From NCBI GenBank assembly GCA_964391025.1, contig CAYMKJ010000142.1, positions 1 to 7,413 on the forward strand: 7,413 nucleotides of DNA. The letters run 5' to 3'. The DNA is from SHZI01 sp964391025. GTDB lineage: Bacteria; Pseudomonadota; Gammaproteobacteria; Steroidobacterales; GCA-2729495. The notes beneath the pieces are model-generated. The model ran no database searches, was not told the DNA's origin, and saw only the letters and a list, made by a program, of their open reading frames with translations. A program made the translations under genes and the position numbers. How positions within the stretch are numbered: the stretch's first letter is position 1; every line of letters starts with the position of its first letter. This document shows, in pieces, positions 1 through 6,279 of the stretch.

Positions 1-589
1 GCGTCCGGCCCAGCGTGTCGAGGTCGTCGGCAGCTGGCCAGCGGACCTGGCCGTTCTCAACCTGGAGCACGAGCACCGGATCCGGCACGGTGTTGCCCGC
101 ACCGGCGTCCACGCTGTTGTCGTAGACGACCACGCCGGCCGAGTGCGGCAGGAGCTTGATCAGGTTCAGAGTGGCCCGGGTATAGCGCTCGCGGATCCGC
201 TCCTCGGGAATGTCGTGGCCTCCTGCGGCCACCCGGGCCCGAACTCGGCCGATGTGCTGCTCGACCGAGGAGAGGCCGCAGAACCAGATGTGCACGTCGT
301 GGGTCTGGCTGGCGGCGAGAATCGCTTCGGTCATGGTGGTACCACCGAGAGTGGTTTCGAAGGCATGGTTGCGCCCGTCGGCGCTAGCCTCCTCGAGGCG
401 CCGCAGACCCTCCACCCAGGCCTTGCCGTTGGCGGTGCCCTGATCGCAGCCGGTTGCGGCCATCAATTCCCGAGCGAAGGTGTCCGGATTGAACCAGGTG
501 AGGCCCTGCTGTTCGAGTAGGAAGCCGCCGATGGAACTTTTGCCGGCGCCATTCACGCCAGCGATGACATAGAGGACGGGGCGGGTCAT
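1..589 (-). CDS. Zeta-toxin-like P-loop kinase (3' end beyond the left edge)
   Basis: The frame is open from an ATG at 589 to the window edge, giving 196 residues with no stop; by usual family size only a few residues may be missing. Visible motifs: Walker A GVNGAGKS at residues 11-18; NPDTF at 34-38, whose Asp36 matches the catalytic Asp of zeta toxins; FETTL at 77-81, with Glu78 at the substrate-binding Glu position; and RVRARVAAGGHDIPEERI from 115, the Arg-rich lid followed by the GGHxxP motif typical of this family. Characterised zeta toxins phosphorylate UDP-N-acetylglucosamine or related nucleotide sugars and block cell-wall synthesis; the substrate here is inferred and could differ. 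The ATG shares one base with the stop of the antitoxin gene upstream (TGATG), so the two are very likely translationally coupled. Composition is like the neighbouring core genes. Some chromosomal zeta-like kinases are not toxic, so toxicity is not certain. Confidence 0.85.
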   Translation of the reverse strand, partial: MTRPVLYVIAGVNGAGKSSIGGFLLEQQGLTWFNPDTFARELMAATGCDQGTANGKAWVEGLRRLEEASADGRNHAFETTLGGTTMTEAILAASQTHDVHIWFCGLSSVEQHIGRVRARVAAGGHDIPEERIRERYTRATLNLIKLLPHSAGVVVYDNSVDAGAGNTVPDPVLVLQVENGQVRWPAADDLDTLGRT

Positions 590-945
590 CAGTACCGGGT
601 ACCGGCCTTGACCTTCCCGCCCAACCGGGCGGGTGGCTTAAGCGCTGCCCGCAGCCTGTCGCCGGCCGAACGTTCCTGGAGTACGGCAAGCCGCTCGTCG
701 AAACGTTCCCGCAACCCGGCCAGTGCGGCCTCGTTCTTGGCCTCGGACTGCTGCAGTATCTCCATGAAAGCCTGGTACTCGGCCACCGGCAGGATCACGG
801 CTTCGGGCTTTTCGTGGTTGGTGATCAGCAGCCGCCCCTGGGTTCGCAGTTCGTCCATCAGGCCCCGCCAGCCCACCTTCTTCAGCGTGGAGGCCGCGGT
901 GCGGGACAGGTCATCGAGAGCCACATACTTGAGGGAGTTGGTCAT
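589..945 (-). CDS. Phd/YefM-like antitoxin of the zeta-type kinase
   Basis: The gene encodes 118 residues. The ATG at 945 was chosen over an in-frame upstream start at 999 because a GGAGG ribosome site lies 7 bases before it and the upstream extension looks non-coding. Residues 3-62 fit a Phd/YefM N-terminal fold: a first strand and helix (LKYVALDDL), then RLLITNHEKPEAVILPVAEY at 38-57, the classic Phd signature in which a strand pair is followed by a helix. Residues 62-100 are charged and probably helical, perhaps a coiled coil. The tail from 101 is basic and likely disordered, a plausible toxin-neutralising segment. Phd proteins bind their own promoter as dimers and inhibit the partner toxin. 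Such antitoxins usually accompany Doc or RelE-type toxins; here the partner is a zeta-type kinase starting on the last base of the stop codon. Function is inferred from motif and context. Confidence 0.8.
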   Translation of the reverse strand: MTNSLKYVALDDLSRTAASTLKKVGWRGLMDELRTQGRLLITNHEKPEAVILPVAEYQAFMEILQQSEAKNEAALAGLRERFDERLAVLQERSAGDRLRAALKPPARLGGKVKAGTRY

Positions 946-952
946 GGGCGCG

Positions 953-957
953 CCTCC
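953..957 (-). promoter_or_regulatory. Ribosome binding site of the antitoxin gene
   Basis: Read on the minus strand this is GGAGG, followed by 7 bases and the ATG at 945. It is the clearest Shine-Dalgarno sequence in the window and decides the antitoxin start in favour of 945 over 999. Confidence 0.75.
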
Positions 958-988
958 GGGATGACGGGATGGAAATCGTCCGGAGGCC

Positions 989-1017
989 AGTCTAGCCAAA
1001 AGGCCAAATTTCTACAA
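989..1017 (-). promoter_or_regulatory. Candidate sigma70-type promoter of the antitoxin-toxin pair
   Basis: On the minus strand TTGTAG (1017-1012) and TAGACT (994-989) are separated by exactly 17 bases. They match the -35 consensus at 3 of 6 and the -10 consensus at 4 of 6 positions. The -10 ends about 43 bases before the ATG at 945. The match is only moderate, but placement and spacing are right and an inverted repeat overlaps it, as expected for an autoregulated antitoxin operon. Confidence 0.35.
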
Positions 1018-1029
1018 ATGGGCCTTTTG
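997..1029. promoter_or_regulatory. Inverted repeat CAAAAGGCC / GGCCTTTTG, probable operator
   Basis: Two perfect 9-base arms (997-1005 and 1021-1029) flank a 15-base AT-rich centre. One arm lies in the spacer of the candidate promoter and the other just upstream of its -35, so a bound dimer would cover the promoter; this is the usual arrangement for a Phd-type autorepressor. The alternative is a weak bidirectional terminator serving recG: the arms put A runs before and T runs after a GGCC stem, but the stem is short and the loop large. I favour an operator. Confidence 0.45.
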
Positions 1030-1079
1030 CAGTGATTTAACTTAAGCCCAGTGCGCGCTTCGCGTCAGCGACTACTCAC

Positions 1080-3173
1080 TCACACCTCGCCATACCGGTT
1101 GCCGCTGCCGATCCAGCGCTGCATGAGTTCCGCGGCGATGCCCGGTTGGCCGGCGAGCTGCCCGGCCAGATCCTGTACCAGGGGCATGAGGTCCGCATCG
1201 CGCACGAGGTCGGCCACCCGCAGCTGCATCAGCCCGGTCTGGCGTGTGCCGAGCACTTCGCCGGGACCCCGCAGTTCCAGGTCCCGCTGGGCAATTTCGA
1301 AGCCGTCGTTGGTCGAGCGCAGCACGTCGAGGCGCGCCCGGGCCATGGTTGCCAGCGGGCTCCGGTACAGCAGCACGCAGGTGCTCGAGTCCCGGCCACG
1401 GCCAACCCGGCCCCGCAGCTGGTGCAATTGGGACAGGCCAAGCCGCTCCGCGTTCTCGATGATCATCAGCGTCGCGGCGGGCACGTCGACGCCAACCTCG
1501 ATGACGGTTGTGGCGACGAGCAGCTGGACCTTGCCCTGGGCGAAGGCTTTCATCGCGCGTTCCTTGTCGGCAGGCCGCATCCGGCCGTGAATGAGGCCCA
1601 CCCGGACGTCCGGCAGCGCTTCGGCCAGCGCCGCGGCCATCGGCTCAGCTGCTTCCGACTCGAGATGCTCGGATTCCTCGATGAGCGGGCACACCCAGTA
1701 CACCCGGGCGCCGGACCGGCAGGCTTCCTGCACGCGGGCCACCACCTCGGGACGGCGGCGGTCCGGCACGGCCACGGTGGTTACTGGCTGGCGTCCCGGC
1801 GGCAGTTCGCGGATGACGGAGCTGTCCAGGTCGGCATAGAGGGTCATGGCCAGCGTGCGGGGAATCGGCGTGGCCGTCATCACGAGCTGGTGCGGCTTGA
1901 ATTCGCGCCCGACCCGGCTCCCACTGGCGCCCTTGTCCATCAGTTTGAGGCGCTGGTGCACGCCGAACCGGTGCTGCTCATCCACGATGACGAGCGCGAG
2001 GCTGTGGTAGCGCAGGCCCTCCTGGAACAGTGCGTGAGTGCCGACGATCACTTCCGCCGTGCCGTCCTCGATAGCCGCGTAGGTCTGGGTGCGGGCTTTC
2101 TGCCGCAGGCTGCCGGACAGCCAGGCTACGGTAACTCCCAGTGGTTCGAGCCAACGGCGGAATGTGTCCCGGTGCTGCTCGGCCAGCAATTCAGTCGGGG
2201 CCATGATGGCCACCTGATGCCCGTGGGCGACGGCCAGCAATGCGGCAGCGGCCGCCACGACGGTCTTGCCGCAACCCACGTCGCCCTGTACCAGCCGCAG
2301 CATCGGGCAGCCGCTGCCGAGGTCGGCGTCGATGTCGGCCAGTGCCGCGCGTTGGCCCCTGGTGAGTTCGAAGCCGACGCTGGAGAGAAAAGCCTGGCGC
2401 AATTGCCGGGCACGTTCACTGTTCACGGCGAGAGTCACCGCGGCGTCCTCCCGGGCCCGCTCCCGGATCTGCCGCAGGCTCAGATGCTGGGCCAGCAGTT
2501 CTTCGAGGGCCAGACGGCGCTGGCACGGGTGCATGCCGGAGCTGAGCAGATGGAGATCCGCACCGGCAGGCGGGCGATGCACGTAACGGAGCGTGTCGAT
2601 GAGGCCCGGCAGGCGGAGCCCCGGCAGCGCGACGTTGGCCAGCTCGTCGGTGAGCGTCGGCAGGAGCCGTTCCAGCGCCTGGCTGGTGAGATCTCGCAGG
2701 CGGAACTGGGCGAGACCCTCGACGGTGGGATAGACGGCCGTCAGCCGCTCATCCAGCGCCGCAGGCTGGCCAGTTGCCAGCACCCGGTACTCGGGATGAA
2801 CCATCTCGTAGCCTGAAGGGCCCGGGCGGACCTCGCCGTAACACCGCAACCGGGTCCCCGCCGCCAGGTTCCCCTGCTGGGCCCGGGTGAAATGAAAAAA
2901 GCGCAAAGTCAGCTGCCCGGTCCCGTCGGCCAGCCGGACGAGCAGACTGCGCCGGCGCCGATAGGCGACATCCGCCACCGCAATCTCGCCCTCCACCACT
3001 ACCCGTTGCCCGGGCCGGAGTGACCCGAGCGGTGCTATCCGGGTGCGGTCTTCGTAGCGCTGGGGCAGAAGAAACAGCAGGTCCAGTGGCCGCTCCACGC
3101 CGAGCCGGGCCAGACGTTCAGCGACGGCGGGGCCGACGCCGCGCAGGGCACGCAGATCTTCGGCGGGCTTCAG
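1080..3173 (-). CDS. recG: ATP-dependent DNA helicase RecG (apparent CTG start)
   Basis: RecG remodels stalled replication forks, D-loops and R-loops and drives branch migration. From a CTG at 3173 the protein has 697 residues, close to the 693 of E. coli RecG. The N-terminal wedge region includes ALRGVGPAVAERLARLGVE (about 9-27) and LPQRYEDRT (36-44). Helicase motifs follow in order: Walker A GDVGCGKT (297-304), DEQH box (398-401), TATPIP (433-438), HGRM (about 529), TTVIEVGVDVP (555-565), and the QLHQLRGRVGRG box (582-593). The first conventional in-frame start, GTG at 3098, would give 672 residues and remove the conserved GVG-containing helix, and I found no ATG, GTG or TTG upstream in frame. 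The CTG sits in CTGA over the ridA stop, the same geometry as the ATGA between spoT and ridA. The gene identity is certain; the start is inferred. No good terminator follows. Confidence 0.95.
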   Translation of the reverse strand: MKPAEDLRALRGVGPAVAERLARLGVERPLDLLFLLPQRYEDRTRIAPLGSLRPGQRVVVEGEIAVADVAYRRRRSLLVRLADGTGQLTLRFFHFTRAQQGNLAAGTRLRCYGEVRPGPSGYEMVHPEYRVLATGQPAALDERLTAVYPTVEGLAQFRLRDLTSQALERLLPTLTDELANVALPGLRLPGLIDTLRYVHRPPAGADLHLLSSGMHPCQRRLALEELLAQHLSLRQIRERAREDAAVTLAVNSERARQLRQAFLSSVGFELTRGQRAALADIDADLGSGCPMLRLVQGDVGCGKTVVAAAAALLAVAHGHQVAIMAPTELLAEQHRDTFRRWLEPLGVTVAWLSGSLRQKARTQTYAAIEDGTAEVIVGTHALFQEGLRYHSLALVIVDEQHRFGVHQRLKLMDKGASGSRVGREFKPHQLVMTATPIPRTLAMTLYADLDSSVIRELPPGRQPVTTVAVPDRRRPEVVARVQEACRSGARVYWVCPLIEESEHLESEAAEPMAAALAEALPDVRVGLIHGRMRPADKERAMKAFAQGKVQLLVATTVIEVGVDVPAATLMIIENAERLGLSQLHQLRGRVGRGRDSSTCVLLYRSPLATMARARLDVLRSTNDGFEIAQRDLELRGPGEVLGTRQTGLMQLRVADLVRDADLMPLVQDLAGQLAGQPGIAAELMQRWIGSGNRYGEV

Positions 3174-3550
3174 GGCACGAGAACCGCGTCCGCCTCGACG
3201 GTGGCGCCCCGCGGCAGGGACGCGACGCCAATCGCCGCGCGGGCCGGGTAGGGTTTGGTGAAGAACTCAGCCATGACCTCATTGACGACGGCAAAGTGAC
3301 TGAGATCCGTGAGGAACACCGTGACCTTCACGGCATGGTCCAGCGACGATCCGGCGGCTTCTGCCACAGCGGCCAGATTGCGGAAGACTTGCCGGACCTG
3401 GTTGCGCATCTCCCCGGTCAGCAACTGGCCGGTGGCCGGATCGAGCGGCAGCTGGCCGGAGAGCCAGACTGCGCCGCCGGCTCGAATGCCCTGGGAATAG
3501 GTGCCGATGGCGGCGGGCGCTTTCGGCGTGTCTATGGCTTGCTTGCTCAT
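3170..3550 (-). CDS. ridA: RidA family enamine/imine deaminase
   Basis: The protein has 126 residues, the normal size for the RidA/YjgF/YER057c family. RidA trimers hydrolyse reactive 2-aminoacrylate and related imines, made by PLP enzymes such as threonine dehydratase, to 2-keto acids and ammonia, protecting cytosolic PLP enzymes. Diagnostic features: APAAIGTYSQG (11-21), SGQLPLDPATG (31-41), the VKVTVFLTDL strand (74-83), and YPARAAIGVASLPRGATVEA from 101, with Arg104 matching the substrate-carboxylate-binding Arg105 of E. coli RidA and Glu119 matching its Glu120. Residues expected of the deaminating subfamily are present. The ATG at 3550 overlaps the spoT stop by four bases (ATGA). Its own TGA overlaps the proposed CTG start of recG. 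Position between spoT and recG is common in gammaproteobacteria. Confidence 0.95.
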   Translation of the reverse strand: MSKQAIDTPKAPAAIGTYSQGIRAGGAVWLSGQLPLDPATGQLLTGEMRNQVRQVFRNLAAVAEAAGSSLDHAVKVTVFLTDLSHFAVVNEVMAEFFTKPYPARAAIGVASLPRGATVEADAVLVP

Positions 3551-5700
3551 GTACAGGTCCGGCTGAGTTTCTTCACCACGTTCATCCGCCGCAGGTCGCG
3601 GATCACCCCCGCCAGGTGCCCGCGGTCGCGCACCAGCAATGAGAACACCAGGGTGGCGGATTCATCCTGGCCTTCGTCAATGGCCACCTGTTCAATATTC
3701 GAGCCCGTATCCGCAATGCGCGCGGCCACTTCGGCCAGCACGCCCGGTCGGTTGTCCACATCGACCTTGATCTCCGCGGAGAACTCCCGCTCGATACCGG
3801 TTTGCCAGGTGACGGCGAGCCACTTGTTGGGCTGCTTGCGGAACTCCCCAAGATTGCCGCACACATTGCGGTGAATCACCACGCCGCGACCGGCACTCAG
3901 ATAGCCCATGATGTCATCCCCGGGAATTGGATGACAGCAGCGGGCGTAGGACACCACAAGGCCCTCGGTGCCGGCGATGGCCATTGGCGTTGGCTTGCCC
4001 GGCTCCGTGGCGGAATCGCCAGGCGACTGCAGCAGCGCTTTGGCCACCAGCGGGGCCAGGCGCTCGCCGAGGCCGAGCTGTTCGAACAGTTCGTTGGTGT
4101 TATTCAGGCCGAACTCGTCGAGTAGCGACTGCATCTGTTCGTTGCTGATCTTCCGCAGCGGGGTTCCGGCGTCGCGCAGGGCCTGGTCCAGGAGCCGGCG
4201 GCCGAGGTCCAGCGCCTCGCCAGAGCGCAGGTTCTTCAGGTACTGACGGATGGCCGCCCGCGCCTTGGCGGTGGCGACGAAGTTGACCCAGCTGGGGTTC
4301 GGGTGAGCGCTTTTGGCCGTGATGATCTCGACCCTCTGGCCGTTCTCAATAGGCGTCCGCAGGGGCACAAGGCGCCGGTCGATCTTGGCGGCAACGCACC
4401 GGTTGCCCACGTCGGTGTGGATCGCATAGGCGAAGTCCACGCAGGTGGCACCCCTGGGCAAGCTCAGGATGTCACCCTTCGGCGTAAAGATGTACACCGC
4501 GTCGGGGAACAGGTTGACCTTGACGTGCTCCATGAACTCTTCCGAGTTCGCAGCGGACTGCATTTCGCTGATGCTGGCCAGCCACTCGCGGGCCCGGGTT
4601 TCCGGCGCGGCAACCTCCCGGTCGGTGTCCTTGTATTGCCAGTGGGCAGCGATGCCGCGCTCGGCGATGCGCTCCATCTCCCCGGTACGGATCTGCACTT
4701 CGATGGGCATGCCATTCGGGCCGAACAGACTCGTGTGCAGAGACTGGTAGCCGTTCATCCGTGGGATGGCAATGTAGTCCTTGAAGCGTCCCGGCATCGG
4801 TTTGTAGAGCTGGTGAACGATGCCCAGCGTCCGGTAGCAGTTGTCCACCGAGTCCACTACCACGCGAAAACCAAAGACATCCGTGATGTCGCCCAGCGAG
4901 TGCTTCTTGGCCGTCATCTTGCGGTAGATGCTGTAAAGATGCTTCTTGCGGCCCGTGACGTTGGCTTGCACGCCGGAGGTGTCCAGCGCCTTGCTGAGCC
5001 GCTCCGAAATCCGCTTCAGGAACTGCCTCTGGTTACCCTCGGCGCGGCGCACAGCTTTGTCCAGCACCCGGTAGCGGAACGGGTAGGCGTGGCGAAAGCC
5101 GAGGTCTTCCAGTTCCGTCTTGACCGCGTTGATCCCCAGGCGGTTGGCAATGGGCGCGTAGATCTCCAGCGTTTCCCTGGCGATGCGCTGCTGCTTGTCG
5201 CCGGGCATGGCGTCCAGCGTCTGCATGTTGTGCAGGCGGTCGGCGAGCTTGAGCAGGATCACGCGGATGTCCTGCACCATCGCCAGCATCATCTTGCGGA
5301 AGCTATCCACCTGCAGCTCGGAGCGGCTGCTGAAGTTAAGTTTTTCGAGCTTGCTGACGCCGTCCACGATGGACGCAATTTCGGCGCCAAAGCGCGCGGC
5401 GATTTCGTGTTTGGCGGTCGGGGTGTCCTCGATCACGTCATGCATCAGCGCCGCGGCGATGCTCTGGTAGTCAAGGTGCAGGTCCGCCAGGATTCCGGCC
5501 ACTGCCAGCGGGTGCGTGATGTACGGGTCGCCGGAGCGGCGCTTCTGGCCTTCGTGCGCGTCGGCGCTAAAGGCATAGGCATCGGCGATCACGCTGAGCT
5601 GCTGCCTGGGCAGGTACCCGACCTTGTGCAGCAGGCCGTTGAGCCCGCTGTTGCGGCGGCCCAGGGGCAGGCGATTCAGGATGGCCGCCGCGTAATCCAT
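3547..5700 (-). CDS. spoT: Bifunctional (p)ppGpp synthetase/hydrolase SpoT
   Basis: SpoT hydrolyses (p)ppGpp to GDP or GTP plus pyrophosphate and can synthesise it during starvation other than amino-acid starvation. The protein has 717 residues; E. coli SpoT is about 700. Hydrolase HD domain, about 40-190: His63 in ITHP, His87-Asp88 followed by VIEDT, and Asp154 in KLADRLHNM, the metal-binding set. Synthetase domain, about 240-345: GRKKHLYSIYRKM, DITDVFGFRV, GYQSLHT (317-323) and EVQIRT (334-339), all intact, so this is not a visibly synthetase-dead copy. TGS domain, about 401-462. Zinc-finger/CC region with Cys588, Cys589, His590, His610 and Cys614. ACT domain, about 640-713. The ATG at 5700 leaves roughly 12-15 more N-terminal residues than E. 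coli; no strong ribosome site is seen, so a slightly later start is possible. It overlaps ridA by ATGA. Confidence 0.97.
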   Translation of the reverse strand: MDYAAAILNRLPLGRRNSGLNGLLHKVGYLPRQQLSVIADAYAFSADAHEGQKRRSGDPYITHPLAVAGILADLHLDYQSIAAALMHDVIEDTPTAKHEIAARFGAEIASIVDGVSKLEKLNFSSRSELQVDSFRKMMLAMVQDIRVILLKLADRLHNMQTLDAMPGDKQQRIARETLEIYAPIANRLGINAVKTELEDLGFRHAYPFRYRVLDKAVRRAEGNQRQFLKRISERLSKALDTSGVQANVTGRKKHLYSIYRKMTAKKHSLGDITDVFGFRVVVDSVDNCYRTLGIVHQLYKPMPGRFKDYIAIPRMNGYQSLHTSLFGPNGMPIEVQIRTGEMERIAERGIAAHWQYKDTDREVAAPETRAREWLASISEMQSAANSEEFMEHVKVNLFPDAVYIFTPKGDILSLPRGATCVDFAYAIHTDVGNRCVAAKIDRRLVPLRTPIENGQRVEIITAKSAHPNPSWVNFVATAKARAAIRQYLKNLRSGEALDLGRRLLDQALRDAGTPLRKISNEQMQSLLDEFGLNNTNELFEQLGLGERLAPLVAKALLQSPGDSATEPGKPTPMAIAGTEGLVVSYARCCHPIPGDDIMGYLSAGRGVVIHRNVCGNLGEFRKQPNKWLAVTWQTGIEREFSAEIKVDVDNRPGVLAEVAARIADTGSNIEQVAIDEGQDESATLVFSLLVRDRGHLAGVIRDLRRMNVVKKLSRTCT

Positions 5701-5744
5701 GGGTTGATTCTAGACCTGCGGCAGCGTGCAGGGCCGCCGGGATT

Positions 5745-5761
5745 TCACGCTTGCGGCGTGA
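5745..5761. repeat. Small hairpin in the spoT leader
   Basis: TCACGC (5745-5750) and GCGTGA (5756-5761) form a perfect 6-bp stem with a 5-base loop, 45-60 bases before the spoT start. On the minus strand the stem is followed by AAAT, not a T run, so it is not a convincing terminator. It could fold in the spoT leader RNA; no function can be assigned. Confidence 0.4.
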
Positions 5762-5787
5762 TTTCTGAGCAGGGTCCCGCGGCCATC

Positions 5788-5846
5788 GGGGTAGACCCCT
5801 GGCCGCTACCGTGCGGCACGGTGTGCGCCGGCCAGGGGTCTACCCC
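5788..5846. repeat. Long perfect inverted repeat between rpoZ and spoT, REP-like
   Basis: The arms 5788-5805 (GGGGTAGACCCCTGGCCG) and 5829-5846 are perfect reverse complements over 18 bases. The 23-base centre carries its own hairpin, ACCGTG (5808-5813), CGG, CACGGT (5817-5822), so the whole 59 bases can fold into one long, nearly continuous stem. Each arm also holds a smaller GGGG-TAGA-CCCC fold. The element starts 25 bases after the rpoZ stop. The GTAG just inside the outer edge resembles the head of REP elements mobilised by TnpA-REP (RAYT) transposases, which favours a REP-like element. No T run follows on either strand, so an ordinary intrinsic terminator is unlikely. It could instead protect the upstream gmk-rpoZ message from 3' exonucleases or dampen read-through into spoT. 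Confidence 0.8.
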
Positions 5847-5871
5847 ACTGGCCGCTGCTTCTGCGAGGTCT

Positions 5872-6168
5872 TCAGTCGGTCAGGTCGTCGTCCAGGCGGT
5901 CCAGCTGGATGGGCGGGTTCAAGAGCGCCTCGGCCTGTTCCCGGGGCATGAGGTCTTCCGGGGTCAGGTCGGCTTCGTCCAGCACATCCCGGGTGACGAG
6001 GCCGGCGGCGATTTCCCGCAGCGCGACGACCGTGGGCTTGTCGTTCTCCCGGTCCACCAGCGGCTCGGCGCCGTTGGCCACGCGGCGGGCGCGCTTGGCG
6101 GCCACCATGACCAGTTCGAAAAGGTTCGGGATGTTCGTCAGGCAGTCTTCGACAGTGATGCGGGCCAT
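5872..6168 (-). CDS. rpoZ: RNA polymerase omega subunit
   Basis: Omega binds beta-prime, helps RNA polymerase assembly, and in E. coli contributes its N-terminus to ppGpp site 1. The protein has 98 residues; E. coli has 91. The start at 6168 was chosen because MARITVEDC aligns directly with MARVTVQDA of E. coli; the longer frame from 6246 adds a Cys/Arg-rich stretch that does not look coding. Conserved elements: FELVMVAAKRAR (17-28) and ENDKPTVVALREIAAGLV (41-58). The tail from about 65 is acidic and variable, as usual. Ala2 and Arg3, the residues near site 1, are kept. Residue 16 is Leu where E. coli has Arg in NRF (codon CTT; Arg CGT would be one base away). It follows gmk by 111 bases and precedes spoT by 171. 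Ribosome site is weak (GAGAG about 9 bases upstream). Confidence 0.95.
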   Translation of the reverse strand: MARITVEDCLTNIPNLFELVMVAAKRARRVANGAEPLVDRENDKPTVVALREIAAGLVTRDVLDEADLTPEDLMPREQAEALLNPPIQLDRLDDDLTD

Positions 6169-6233
6169 GGTGCGGGACTCTCGGTGATTATCTGGGGCGC
6201 AGACTCTAGAGCGGCGGCACCGGGGGGAGCAAC

Positions 6234-6272
6234 GGCATATGCACAAATGCCATATGGCGACAGGTCCGGACC
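6234..6272. repeat. Cluster of small palindromes between gmk and rpoZ
   Basis: Three perfect palindromes lie within 39 bases: GCATATGC (6235-6242), GCCATATGGC (6249-6258) and GGTCCGGACC (6263-6272). The first two also share a GGCAT/ATGCC inverted repeat (6234-6238 and 6247-6251). They begin about 8 bases after the gmk stop. They might be protein-binding sites or a folded spacer in the gmk-rpoZ message. No matching promoter hexamers with good spacing were found, so no role is assigned. Confidence 0.4.
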
Positions 6273-6279
6273 GGCGCTG

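Noticed and set aside
143..520. A 125-codon plus-strand frame and a 101-codon minus-strand frame (384-689) at the left end
   Set aside because: Both overlap the zeta-type kinase, whose minus-strand frame carries Walker A and family motifs; the alternatives show no motif.
608..964. A 118-codon plus-strand frame opposite the antitoxin
   Set aside because: Ser/Arg/Ala-rich antisense shadow; the minus strand has the Phd signature and a good ribosome site.
997..1029. Intrinsic terminator for recG
   Set aside because: The GGCC stem is short, the loop is 15 bases and the T run is inside the stem; an operator over the antitoxin promoter fits better, though a minor terminator role is possible.
1030..1079. 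AT-rich TTAACTTAAG stretch as an attachment site
   Set aside because: No second copy or tRNA end was found in the window to support integration.
1146..2816. A 556-codon open frame on the plus strand
   Set aside because: It is the antisense shadow of recG, whose helicase motifs are unmistakable on the minus strand.
5788..5846. Intrinsic terminator after rpoZ
   Set aside because: The stem is strong, but neither strand has a T run after it, so simple rho-independent termination is not supported.
5701..5871. Small gene, sRNA or riboswitch in the rpoZ-spoT gap
   Set aside because: Apart from the two inverted repeats I see no ribosome site with a credible frame, no promoter pair with good spacing and no known riboswitch core.
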